A stretch of DNA of 64,000 nucleotides from Neostapfia colusana (Eukaryota > Streptophyta > Magnoliopsida > Poales > Poaceae): contig JASWHV010000019.1 in assembly GCA_030760725.1 (NCBI GenBank), forward strand, positions 38,071,944-38,135,943, read 5' to 3'. Position 1 is the stretch's first letter, and each line of letters starts with the position of its first letter. Under the pieces are notes generated by a model, which saw nothing but the letters and a program-made list of their open reading frames with translations, made no database searches and was not told where the DNA came from. Shown in pieces: positions 37,489 through 49,701 of this stretch. Position numbers and translations under genes: made by a program.

Positions 37489-39060
37489 TTAGAGGGTAGA
37501 GTTTACCCTACGTCTCTCATAATCCTAGAGGGACAAAAGGTCGATGTCATTTTAGGGATGTCGTGGTTAACCCGCCACGGCGCTGTTTTAGACACCGTCG
37601 TCCGAGTTGTGCACTTAAACTCAGAAGTGCACGAGTCTCACTCCTTGTTTCTGGACAGTCCAGAAATAAAACTTCCAAGTGTCTATCAAGCCACAACCAT
37701 CAGATTGGAAGATATTCCAGTGGTCCGAGAGTTCCCTGACGTGTTCCCGGATGATTTACCGGGAATGCCGCCCGATAGAGAGGTGGAGTTCAAGATTGGA
37801 CTTGCACCAGGAACCATGCTAATATCCCGAAGGCCGTACAAGATGGCGCCCAAGGAGTTGGCTGAACTGAAGACTCAGCTCACGGACCTTCTGGAGAAGG
37901 GTTTTATTAGGTCGAACTCCTCGCCATGGGGCTGTTAGGAATTATTTGTAAAGAAGAAGGATGAGACGTTGCGACTTTGTGTGGACTATCGTCCATTAAA
38001 TGCCGTAACCATCAAGAACAAGTACCTGTTGCCACGGATCGACATGTTGTTTGATCAGTTGGTCGAAGAAAAGATGTTTTCCAAGATGGACTTAAGATCC
38101 GGGTACCATCAGATTAAGATAAGGGCTGAGGACATTCCGAAGACGGCTTTCTCGACGAGGTACGGACTTTATGAGTACCTGGTCATGTCCTTCGGCCTCA
38201 CCAATGCTCCAGCTCACTTCATGTACTTGATGAACTCGGTATTCATGCCGGAGCTGGACAAGTTTGTCGTCGTCTTCATCGACGACATACTGGTATATTC
38301 CAAGTCAGAGGAAGATCACAAGAAACATCTGCGTATAGTCTTGCAACGGCTGCGGGATCACAAGCTATACGCGAAATTCAGCAAGTGCGAATTTTGGATC
38401 TCGCAAGTGCCTTTTCTCGGGCATATCATCTCAGCGGAGGGTATCGCTGTAGACCCAAGCAAGATCACTCAAGTGCTGAATTGGAAATCTCCGAGAACTG
38501 TTCACGAGGTATGGAGTTTCTTAGGACTCGCGGGATATTATCGGAGGTTCATTCTGAACTTCTCGAAGATTGCCAAGCCTATGACGGAGCTGCTGAAGAA
38601 GGCTACCAAATATGTTTGGAGTCCAGCATGTGAAGCAGCATTCAAGGCTTTAGTCAAGCACCTGACATCAGCACCGGTTTTGGCGCAGCCAGACACAACA
38701 AAACTGTTCGATGTGTACTGCGATGCATCCGGCATTGGGCTCGGATGTGTGCTGATGCAAGACTGAAGAGTGGTCGCGTATGGGTCATGGCAGCTTAGAA
38801 ACCATGAGCAGAATTATCCAACTCACGACTTGGAGCTCGCTGCCGTGGTACTGCACTGAAGATGTGGAGGCACTACCTACTCGGTAACCTCGTACATCTA
38901 TATACTGATCACAAAAGCCTCAAGTACATATTCACTCCGAAGGAGCTGAACATGAGACAATGAAGATGGTTAGAATTGATAAAGGATTACAAAATAGAGA
39001 TCCATTATCATCCGGGCAAGGCAAACGTAGTGGCAGATGCGCTGAGCCGCAAGTCACACG
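37489..39060 (+). pseudogene. pol: C2 reverse transcriptase and RNase H (broken)
   Basis: Continues gag's frame. Reverse transcriptase motifs: PDDLPGMPPDREVEF, YKMAPKELAELKTQL, RLCVDYRPLNAVT, MDLRSGYHQIKI, FGLTNAPAHF and the catalytic FIDDILVYS at about 38275-38300. RNase H begins DVYCDASGIGLGCVL. Lesions: TAG at 37936-37938, TGA at 38764-38766, a frame change near 38855 and a stop in MRQ(stop)RWLEL near 38962. The remnant ends with ADALSRK just before the A2 insertion at 39061. It is closely similar to element A in the same region (14000-15500, minus strand), showing the two families are related. Confidence 0.94.
39056..39060. repeat. TSD of solo LTR A2, left copy (ACACG)
   Basis: Right copy at 43556-43560 is ATACG, one transition apart. 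Confidence 0.85.
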
Positions 39061-42000
39061 TGTAAAAGTCCCAAAAACGTGTATGAATAAAAATCAAGGT
39101 TTGAATTCATATGTGTGGCAAAGACATGAAAAATAGGACTTGCTAAAACTTTTCTTCATGCAAGGTAATACATGGATGAACATCCAACATGAGGTTCACC
39201 TTTTTATTTAAAAGTGTTGAACCAATAAGGAGTTAAATACCTCTTTGCATGTAAGTTTAAAATTCATATTTGAAATTCAAAGTTCACACATGTGGTGGCC
39301 AAAGACTTTGATTAAAAATGCAGCCACATAGTTGGAATTATAGGGAGGAGTTTGATCACCAACTTTCTATTTATAGGGTGGGCTCAAAAGAGAGTTAAAG
39401 AGAAGAATTTGGAAACTTCAACCAAATTCAAATTTGGCAAGCAAATTCAAACTTAATTGGAAGAGCTCAAATTCTAGCAACCCTTTTTAAGCTCAGCATT
39501 AGGGGGATTGAGAGGAGGGCAGCGGCACTGGGTGGACGGTCTATCCGCCCTTAAGTGGTATTACCAGCGCTTTTTTCTTCTTCTTTGATGACCACAGCAG
39601 AATGCTCGCCGGGTAACGAACCTGATCAGAATGCTGGTGCTTCCGGATCCGGAAATGCTGGCGCATCTGAATCAGGGACGGAAGCTCAGCTTTGAAAGAT
39701 ATTTGGGAGGAAATATGGAGTGGGACCCACATGTCATAGAGCCAAGAGGGTTGCCTTGCACACTATGTCTCAGACCCAGTGGGGAAATTCATCAAACAGC
39801 ACGTGGGCCACGAGCAGCTCCCGCCGTGGAGCCACTGGGAGGCTCGGCAGCGCCACCAGCTGCTTCCTTTCCCCACGCACGGCGCCCAGAGGCGGTTCTG
39901 CGGCCTGATCACCCTCCCTGGACGAAGCAAAGGCCATCCCTTTTTCTCCTCCTCGCGAGCGCACGTACAGCAGACGTTCTCCCCCTCCGCCCTCGCGGTT
40001 GTTCGGGAAACCGAAGGAATCATCACGCCTCCTCCTCCCCTGAGCTGCTAAACACGCCCACGAGCTCAACCTCCACCTCCGTGACCCACGAGCAAGTGAG
40101 CTGCGACCTCCAGTGCCAGAGAACAACCGCCGCCGCGGCGACCTAGCTCAAAAGCGTGATCGGGCGCTCGTCGACAGCCCTCGACAGCGGGTTTTACGGC
40201 CGAGCGATCACACCTACGGACGCGCACGGGTGCGGTGCTGCTCTCATCCCAAGCTCAGGCCGTGCCGCAAGCTATCGGCGGTGAATTTTGAGGTTTTTCT
40301 CCGGTGACCTCATTCCGAGCTTCCAGTATGATTCTTTCAAATTCTTTCCCTCTGATCCTCCTTAAGTCTTCAAATTTGGCACATAGACGCTGGATTGGCC
40401 GGCGGTCATTTCTCCTTTAGGATCCAGCGCATGAAAACGCCTCAGCACGACGGAATTCGAGCTCGACTAGAGGTGTTCATGGCGGACCCATTCGGTCGCA
40501 CGGCGACAACCTATTTACAGCCACTCCCAAGCCATTTTGAGGTCGTGCCGATCTTCCTAGAGCTGCGCTGGTGCTGTAGGGCGCGTCAGCGCAGGTTTTG
40601 GCGGGCTGGAAACCCTAGGCAACGCTACCGAACCTCCACAGTGGCTGTCGCACGTCGCCGGCCATGTTCCGGTCGTTGGCAGCCCTAGCAAACCCCACAG
40701 TCGTGTTCCTCGGTGTCACAAACTCCCTGGTGGCGAGTTTCAGCTCAGGCGGTGGCCGGAAACGGCGAGCCGGCGAGCTCCGGCGTCGGGCCGGCGAGGG
40801 GCAGCGCGGGCGCGAGCGAGGAAGCCAGAGGAAGAAGAAGACGCGTGGGCCCCGGCTGTCAGCAGCTCAAATTTTAAACCCGGGATCGGGTGTGGCCGGG
40901 ATCCCGTGTGTTGGCACGCAGAGGTGCTGCGGCCCGGTGTGGCTTCACTTCTATTGGTTGGAATTCAAAACAGTGAGTCCAGCCGAATTTTCAATAGGAA
41001 AATAATTCCAGACTTAGCTCAATCTTTAGAAATTCATATCTCCCTGCAGAAAACTCCAATTTGAGTGATTCCAATTGGGTTGGATTCATCTCTCTGAGTT
41101 CTATCTAAATATGAGCTCAGATTTGTATGAAAGTCGATATTATATTCTGGAAAATTCTTTGAAGATTTTTTTGAAAAAGAATTATTGAGGGAGTTTGGGT
41201 TGTCCAAAAATCCCCAAATTTTGCCAGAATATTCTTTAGCATATTGTTAACCTACTAGCAAATTTTCAGCTCATTTGGAGATCATTTGTGTAGGAATTTG
41301 CTAAATGCAAACTACTGTGTTCAAAAGAGTCCAGAAACATTTTCAAAAAATGTTTCCCACTTCTAAAATCTGTTCTGAGGAATCCATAGCTCCAAAAAAT
41401 CATAGGAAAATTTAGGCAAGCTCTCTGAGACATACTTGGAATTGTAGTTCACTTAGTTGGGCATGGAAATGCACATTACTACAGAATTAATTCTTTTGAG
41501 TACAAATGCTTAAAGAATTGTTCTGGGAGAACTACTCAAGAAAAAGGGCTGAATTTTGGACCAGGTGACTCTCATGGGATCAAGAACTCACATGTAAATT
41601 ATCAGCCCAAGATGAGTTCTTGAACTCCCTGTTCTTATTCTCCATACTTATGTATATGTGAAAATACATAAGAGACATTATGAGAATTTTGAAGAACACA
41701 ATATGACTCCACATTAGCTGGAATTTGGCAAGCTAAATCCTTAGGTAGTATAGAACCTGCTGTAAAAGTTTTGAGGCCATTGGAGTTCTTGTTCTTCAGT
41801 TGCACTCAAATCTTTTCAGCTTATCTATTATGTTCATTAGAGAAAAGGGTTAGTGTATAGCTAAGGCATTAAGGTCAATTTAGTTTATTTCTGTTCTTTG
41901 CACAACAGAGGCAAACCGAGCCATGCTTGGCTTTTCCAGACAACCTCTGTACCAAGAAATTAATTCCATAACTTCTTTCCATTACATTCTATAAAATATG

Positions 42001-43555
42001 TGCATATGCATCTCAATAGGAACCACAACGAAGGGGACTCAAAGGAGTGATTCATCGAAGTGGATCAAGCTCCGGAGAGTCAAGGGTGGATCGGCAAGGA
42101 CACTAACTGTCATATACGACTACCCTGCAAAACAGGCAAGCTCCGGTTTGCATTTAACAGCTCTTAAGTTTTTATTTTGTATTCACCTTTGGTTAAGATG
42201 TGAACTGTGCATTAGGTCTAGTGTTTGATACTCCTCTTGCATAGCCAAATGACCCATGGAGTGTTGGGTAGGTGTCTTTCACCGTGTAGAACTGCCATGC
42301 TTAAGTACGGTTCGGTAGAAGTCGAGTGGTGAGATGCTACTCGCAGATTTAGGAACAACAGGGGCATAAGGGATTGGTTCGTAATTGAATTAGCAAGTTA
42401 AAGTTGAGACCGGAAGGTTATACGAGCAGCAGGACATAGGGGCCTGGGTGCTGTAGACCTGTCCGTGTCGGTCAAGGACCGATCCGTATGCGGCCCTGTT
42501 GAACAAGTTTGAGTTGTGTACCAGACTCATGCTGGCTATATGGGACCCAGTAAACCGATGTACCTCGGGAAGCTGTCGTTGGGACTTTTCGGGTCGCCTC
42601 AGGTGGACGACCGGTATGCAGTATGTGGGGAATATTCTCATGACATCTCACGTCAGAAGGTGCACCATGAGAGTAGCTACTGCACGGGGTGACTTGATCG
42701 ATTCAGCGGGGGTGAAACGGGGGAAAGGCTGCCACGTACGACGTCAGTGATGGTTGTTGTAGGCAACGTCGAGTACGGGCGTACGTGTCGTGTAGTCCGG
42801 GTGTTATTGATTCGAATCACCATCACTCGCGGAATGGACTGAGCATACTTGTTCTCACAGTCGTGACATAGTAAGAACTGGCATGAGAAAGGAACTAATC
42901 ATTTTAATGTGAAGTATCATACTAGCTTTGTCTTGGATCTTGATGAATAGGCTAGTGCAAACTCGATTCTTTTATGCCATGAGCAATTAACATCGGGGGA
43001 AAGCGTTTCTTGTTTGATTGTGGACTCCCGATGTGGCATGCCCAGAGCTACTTAAAATGCTTCAATTAATACCCGAAAGTAAGGATTCACTTTTAGGCGA
43101 GTTTAATTATGCTTATGCTATCCTATGTTAGGTTCATAACCTCACTTAGAGTTTCATGTTTAGGGTGACGGTTAAGTCTTGCTGAGCGTTATGCTCACGG
43201 ATGCTATCCGAGTTGTTTTGCAGGTAATTGACGCGATGCTTATGAGAAGGGGTGCCGATGAGACTCGGGAACCTCCGAGTGCTTACTCAAAGAGCATCCT
43301 CGCCGCTGCAGATTGTCTTCGTGTTGCTAGTAAGAAACGTCCGCGGGCTGGATCGTTTCTTTGTTGCTAGTTTAGATATGAGTCGTGAGAGTGATAGTCT
43401 TCCGCTGTAGTTTACTCTGATATAACTATTTGTAAAACATTCTTGTACGCTTCCGCTAATCTATTTATGTAATATGATGTGTGTTCATCGACCCGTGTGC
43501 TGTTGGGTGCCGCATAACACGGCACCACCCGATGAGGTCCCGTGGGGCCGTCTCA
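39061..43555 (+). repeat. A2: solo LTR of family A (4495 bp)
   Basis: Starts TGTAAAAGTCCC and ends GGGGCCGTCTCA, matching the reverse complement of element A's LTRs throughout, with more divergence than those two show to each other. TSDs ACACG/ATACG flank it and no internal domain is present. Relative to A it has ~100 bp of different sequence near 39485-39700. It carries GTGGGACCCAC (39720-39730), inverted repeats at 42323-42343, 42468-42482, the palindrome at 42808-42819 and the terminal hairpin at 43505-43530. Confidence 0.94.
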
Positions 43556-43601
43556 ATACGTCAACAATCTGACCATCACACCGTTGGGAGAGAGCGAACC
43601 A
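43556..43601 (+). pseudogene. 46-bp piece of C2 pol between two insertions
   Basis: Leaving out the two TSDs, 36-41 bp of original C2 RNase H-integrase spacer separate A2 from B. Its sequence connects ADALSRK on the left (39050) with the pol sequence that resumes at 57247. Confidence 0.8.
43597..43601. repeat. TSD of element B, left copy (AACCA)
   Basis: Exact match with 57242-57246. Confidence 0.94.
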
Positions 43602-46485
43602 TGTAAAAGTCCAAAAAACGTGAATGCAAAGGAACGGATGATTGAACGTCATCGTGTTTCTGGTTCATGAAAAATGGGACTTACAAAAACTTTCTTACAT
43701 GAGATGGTCTACGTGAGGTTCAACAACAGGGGTTCAAGCATTCATTTGAATGTGTTGGACCAAGGTAGAGATAAACTCATGAGTAGTCATACATGTGTAT
43801 GAGAAAGAACAAAAATAAGACCTTTTGGACTCCAAATGCTCACCTCAAAGTGCTGCCAAAGTTTTGAACACACATGGAACCTCACACCGTTGAAGGAGAG
43901 GAGAATTATGGTTGCAACATTCTGAATTGAGGGTAAGCTAAAAAGGAATGGATTACGCTCATGTTGAGTCCATGATGAATTCAAAACATGTTAGGGCAAG
44001 GGAAATGACTTGAGTTATGTCACATGAAATGATAAACTCAGACATGTACATGTGGGGAGAGCTAAAATGTTCCTTAGCTCATACTGAACACATGTTAACC
44101 TAGGGAAGAATTTCACTCCCAAAAAGCTAACTCATATGCACATTCTCTATGAGTAGAGGGGAGGGAAGTTTAAACCCCATTTTTGAACCCTTGCAAAGCA
44201 TTCATGTTCAGATGATCCAAAAGCATATATATGAGATGATCATTGCAGTCCTCAGGTATTGAAGAGCTTAAGTTCCAAAATGGGAGGGATGTTAAGCTCA
44301 TATACCATTTGTTCAAAGCATGGTTTAAGATCACCTTCAAATTCACATTTGAGGGGCATGGTCAAAAACTGAACTTGTGAGGTTCAGATTGGGACCAAGA
44401 TTGATCAAGCATGGGCTAGGAGCAAACCAATGTGTTTCACCCAAATTCAGATGGGTCATCACCAAAGAGGACTTAAATATTCAGTTTGAATTAAAGGATT
44501 TACTTCAAAGAGAAGAAGCCCTTTCCAGAAATGAAATTCAAACTGTGGTTTGAAAATTTGTATTTGCAGTGGCCAACTCAAAGATCAGAGGGCATATTCA
44601 AACTCTCCCGGTTCAAATTATGAAGAAGGCAAATTTTGAGAAAATTTGGAGGTGCTTTGATATGTGTATCAAAGATACTTGTGAATTATCATTGAAATTT
44701 GAATTCGAATTTGAAACTGAAGTAAAAATTTCAAAATTTCCAATTGGCCTTTGAATTTGAGCTCTTCATAGCTGAATTTGCCATGTGCCAAAAATCTGAA
44801 GATATTTGAGAAAGAAACTTGGTGGGGCCCAATTGTCATAGAAGGGAAGGAAAACTTAGCACCTAAGTCTTTGCTCTTGGGTTAGACCGAGCTCCCGGCG
44901 CCACCGAGGCAGCAGCCACCGCCACCTCCTGCTCGAGCTGCCCCCCCCACGCACGGGCGCCAGAGGCGGTTCACCCGGCGCCTATCCTTCCCACCGAGGC
45001 AAACACAAAGTACTTCACTCGTGCTCGCGGCTTTCTTCTGCTCCCGCGCCCGAAAAGCAGCCGCCGGCGACGCCTCTGCTTCCTCCCGTTGTCCACCAGC
45101 TCGCGCGCCCGGTTGCTCGAGCCGTCCACACGAAAGGGGAGCGCCAGCGAGTGCACAAGAGGTTCCCCAGCTCAGCTCCGGCGTTCGGGGTCGCTGTTGG
45201 CCGTAGTCTGAGGATCAGCGCCGAAGCCAAGGAGTAAACGTTGGAAACCGACGTCGGGCTCTCGTGGGCAGCTCACCACCGTGGGTTTCACGCGCAAGCA
45301 GCAAAGCTCAGAGGTGCGCCGTACCACCGCGGTGCTTCTCCCCGGAGCTCAGCTCAAACGGTGATCCTCAGTGACAGAATTTGAAGTTTTTCTTCCGGAG
45401 CACGACCTCGGACCCCCGGGTAAGGATTTCTCAAATTCGCGCTCAATTTTCACTTAGAGGTCACCAACTCGTGCCCAAAAGGGTCTAGGCTTAACGGCGG
45501 TCCGATCCCCTTCACAACCCTAGCTAGAAACCTCGTGTTAGCGGCGAATTCCGAGCTTTCCGATCGGCAGCCATGGCGGGAACGCGCGGGCGCACGTTGA
45601 CAACCGGTTTGCCGCCATTTCCGAGCCAGGTTGAGGCCGTGCCAAGCTTGCCTGACCTCCACTGATGCTTTAGAGCGGATCCGCCAAACGTTTGGCGGGC
45701 TAGGGTGCTCGGGCCACGGCGCTGAAGCTGTACCGAGGGGTGCGCACGTCGCCGACCGGTTTCCGGTCGCCGGCAGCCCGAATGCACCGCACCGTTGGAT
45801 TCCTCATGTCTGAAAACCCCCATGCGGCAAGTACCGAGCCGGGAGACGGTCGGGAAGCCGACTCTGGCGAGCTCCGACGAGTCTCCAGCGAGGGGGCGGC
45901 GCGGGAAAAAGGGAACGGCCCGAGGTTGAAGACGACCGGCCGGTCCTACCTGTCAGTGGCGATATTTTAAAATCTTCGATCCGCTGCGGCCCCAGGATCC
46001 AGTGTGGTGGCGCGGGAAGGGTCCTGTGGCCCCATGTGGCATGATTCCAGCGGCTGACACGTATAGGGTGGACCCACCGTCAGAGTTTGAATATTTCCCG
46101 AATTAATTTGAATTCCAGATTTAGTTCAAACTTTAGAATTGCATAACTTTTGCTAGGAAGCTCCAAATTTAGTGATTCAAATTGGGTTGGATTCAGGAGG
46201 TAAAAATATATCCAAACATGCCACCCAGTTTGCATGAAAACCAACAGAAAATTCTGGAGAATTCTTTAAATCTTTTCAGAAAAAGAATTTTAGAGGGAGT
46301 TTGGTTCATCCAAAATTCCCCAAATTGTGCCAGGATATTCTTTAGGATATTAGGAGACTCCTGTAAAAGTTTCAGCTCATTTGGAGTTGATTTAGTTAGG
46401 GTAATTCTGATTTTAAATTTCTGTATTCAAATGAATACAGAAACATTTTCAGAGAATTTCCAAAAATTTGGAAATTCAGTTCTAG

Positions 46486-48903
46486 CCATTCCTTAGCTCC
46501 AAAAATCCTAGGAAAATTCAGGCATACTCCCTGAGCTATGTATGAAAATTATGGTTCACTTGGATTTGCATGAAAGTGCAAGTTTAATCAGATTAATAAC
46601 TTTATGCCTAAATGCTTAGGGAATTGTTCTGGGTAACCTAATCAGTGAAACATTCTGAATTTTGATCCAGAGTACTTTCTTGTGACAAGGAACTCACAAG
46701 AAAATTTCCAGCTCCATTGGAGCCCTGGATCATTATGTCCTGTTCAACCTCATTAGCTGATCACCACCCAAGTGATGAACCTCACTCCTCACTTGATGAT
46801 AGTACTTAGATACACACCCAAACCACCACCCCCAGTTTCATTTTAAATTCTTAAACAGAGTTCCAGTTTTAAACTTGGCTTTAGCATTTGTTAGCAAAAA
46901 GTTTTACAATTAAACATGTATGCATGTTCATAACGTGCAGTGCTTAAACGTGGAAGAGTGAAGGAGAAGGTGAACTTGGACCAACGAAAAAGAAGGGCAG
47001 GAGTTAAACTTGAAGACATGAGCAACTAACCCCATATTACCTGACCTTAGTCACCTGCAAAACCAAGGCAAGACCCGGTTTGCACTTAAGTTGTTTTTAA
47101 AGTTTTCCCTTTGTTCACTACTATTGGTCAAGGTTTGTATGTGCATTAGGTCAAGGATGTGTGATACTCCACTTGCATAACCAAACATGAACCCTGAGGT
47201 CAAGGGTAGAATTGTGTCATCGCTGTAGAATAAGGCCCTGCTAAATAGGCTAGGACAGCCTGCAGAAGACTAGTAGTTGGAATCTACTCGCGAGCTTTGT
47301 TCCAGGACCACATAAGTGGGGTTGGAAAGGGGAGCAAACTAAAGTTTACGTTTCTAAAGATGAGACAGGGCAGAGGGATTAGACAGCGACAAGACGAGGT
47401 CTTGGTCGAGTAGCTCTGCCCGTGTCGGTCAAGGACCGAAGCGTATGCGGCCCTGGGAGCAAGTATTGAGTTGTGTACCGGATGCTCACTGATATATGGG
47501 AACAAGGAAAACGATTACCGGGTTCACTGGATTGTAGAGGCATACCACATCGTCTCGTTACACCTATGAGCCCGAGACGGCGCGACCGGTTCTACAGTTC
47601 AGTGGCCTGAGAAAGGTTGCCACATACGACGTAATGAAGGACGCCAGAGTTGGGTCTTCAGAGGCGGGCGTATGTGTCGAGTTATCCGGGTAGCCATTCC
47701 TTAGCTCCAAAAATCCTAGGAAAATTCAGGCATACTCCCTGAGATATGTATGAAAATTATGGTTCACTTGGATTTGCATGAAAGTGCAAGTTTAATCAGA
47801 ATTAATTCCTTTATGCCTAAATGCTTAGGGAATTGTCCTGGGTAACCTAATCAGTGAAACATTCTGAATTTTGATCCAGAGGACTTTCTTGTGACAAGGA
47901 ACTCACAAGAAAATTTCCAGCTCCATTGGAGCCCTGGATCATTATGTCCTGTTCAACCTCATTAGGTGATCACCACCCAAGTGATGAACCTCACTCCTCA
48001 CTTGATGATAGTGTTTAGATACACACCCAAACCACCACCCCCAGTTTCATTTTAAATTCTTAAACAGAGTTCCAGTTTTAAACTTGGCTTTAGCATTTGT
48101 TAGAAAAATGTTTTACAATTAAACATGTATGCATGTTTATAACGTGTAGTGTGTAAACGTGGACGAGTGAAGGAGAAGGTGAACTTGGACCAAGGAACAA
48201 GAAGGGCAGGAGTTAAACTTGAAGACATCAGCAACTAACCCCATATTACCTGACTTTAGTCACCTGCAAAACCAAGGCAAGCCCCGGTTTGCACTTAAGT
48301 TGTTTTTAAAGTTTTCCCTTTGTTCACTACTATTGGTCAAGGTTTGTATGTGCATTAGGTCAAGGATGTGTGATACTCCACTTGCATAACCAAACATGAA
48401 CCCTAAGGTCAAGGGTAGAATTGTGTCATCGCTGTAGAATAAGGCCGTGCTAAATAGGATAGGACAGCCGGTAGAAGACGAGTAGTTGGAATCTACTCGC
48501 GAGCTTTGTTCCAGGACCACATAAGTGGGGTTGGAAAGGGGAGCAAACTAAAGTTTACGTTTCTAAAGATGAGACTGGGCAGAGGGGTTAGAGAGCGACA
48601 ACACGAGGTCTTGGTCGAGTAGCTCTGCCCGTGTCGGTCAAGGACCGAAGCGTATGCGGCCCTGGGAGCAAGTATTGAGTTGTGTACCGGATGCTTACTG
48701 ATATATGGGAACTAGGAAGCCGATGTACCGGGTTCACTGGATTGTAGAGACATACCACATCGTCTCGTTAGACCTATGAGCCCGAGACGGCATGACCGGT
48801 TCTACAGTTTAGTGGCCTGAGAAAGGTTTCCTCATACGACGTAATGAAGGACGCCAGAGTTGGGTCTTCAGAGGCGGGCGTATGTGTCGAGTTATCCGGG
48901 TAG
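46486..48903 (+). repeat. Tandem duplication inside element B 5' LTR, period 1208 bp
   Basis: The text from CCATTCCTTAGCTCC (46486) to GTTATCCGGGTAG recurs from 47694. The junction joins TCCGGGTAG to CCATTCC with a shared TAG. The 3' LTR has one copy (55244 onward), so the duplication arose in or after the insertion that made this copy. The two units differ at scattered sites, which argues against an assembly echo. Confidence 0.92.
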
Positions 48904-49311
48904 TGTTTGATTCGAATCACCGTCCCTCGCGGTTATGAGTACCGCTTGCTCACTGCACTGTGACGTAGTAATCAAGTTGTGTGGGAATAGTTTGAAAAAG
49001 TTTTAAATGCTGTTATGCTAATTATAAATTGCATGAAAACCATGGTTGAAGTAGAGACAGAGCAAACTAAAGTTATTTTTCACCTTGGGACGAGTAACAT
49101 TGGAATGAAGCGTTTCTTGTTTGATTGTGGAGTTCCAATGTTCCTGGGCGCAAGGTCACTACTATTATGGCTAAAATCTGAAAGTTAAGGATGAACTCGT
49201 AGGCGTGTCTTTTCGCAAATGACAGGCTTAAGTCTTAGGTTACTTTTATGTAGAGTTTCATGTCTTAGGAGAGACGGTTAAGTCTTGCTGAGCCTTTGTG
49301 CTCACTCTTGC

Positions 49312-49318
49312 TATATAA
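49312..49318 (+). promoter_or_regulatory. Candidate TATA box in element B 5' LTR
   Basis: CTATATAAG context, conserved at 56864-56870 in the 3' LTR and 30212-30218 in B-prime, but replaced by CTATCCGAG in family A. If used, transcription would begin within the last ~350 bp of the LTR. Not proven. Confidence 0.35.
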
Positions 49319-49688
49319 GTGGTTTTGCAGGTAAACATCAACGCTATAAAGAAGGTTGTCCGGTGAGACTCGGGAACTTCCGAGTCATGTCACACTTGGA
49401 GAACCTAGCCGCTGCCATGTCTTCGTGTTGCTAGCGAGAGGAGTCCGTGGGATGGATCTCTCTCTCGAGTGCTTCTTATATATTCATCGTGAGCTGTTTA
49501 TAGACTTCCGCTGTAGCTATTGTGTGTAAATTATTTACAAAGAATAATTGTAAGCTTCCACTTTTGATTTATGTAATACTGTGTTCCTTATATGTGTGCT
49601 GTTGGGTGCTGCACAACACGGCACCACCCAATGCGATTCCTCGGGCGAGGCAGCATGGCCCCGTGACCGAGGCCGGGCCCCCTCAGCA

Positions 49689-49701
49689 TGGTATCAGAGT
49701 C
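49689..49701 (+). other. Element B primer-binding site (tRNA-Met type)
   Basis: TGGTATCAGAGTC three bases after the LTR end CCCTCA; one base differs from element A's PBS within the first 12. Confidence 0.92.

Larger units (their letters stand above)
43602..49685 (+). repeat. Element B 5' LTR (6084 bp, contains internal duplication)
   Basis: TGTAAAAGTCC to GGCCCCCTCA. It aligns with the 3' LTR throughout; the 1.2-kb length excess is a tandem duplication (46486-47693 and 47694-48903). It carries GTGGGGCCCAA at 44822-44832, hairpins near 47425 and 48479, the palindrome at 48908-48919, TATATAA at 49312-49318 and the terminal hairpin at 49604-49629. Confidence 0.94.

Noticed and set aside
49689..49701. 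Sequence matching part of a tRNA-Met
   Set aside because: It is the primer-binding site directly after the LTR end, not a tRNA gene.
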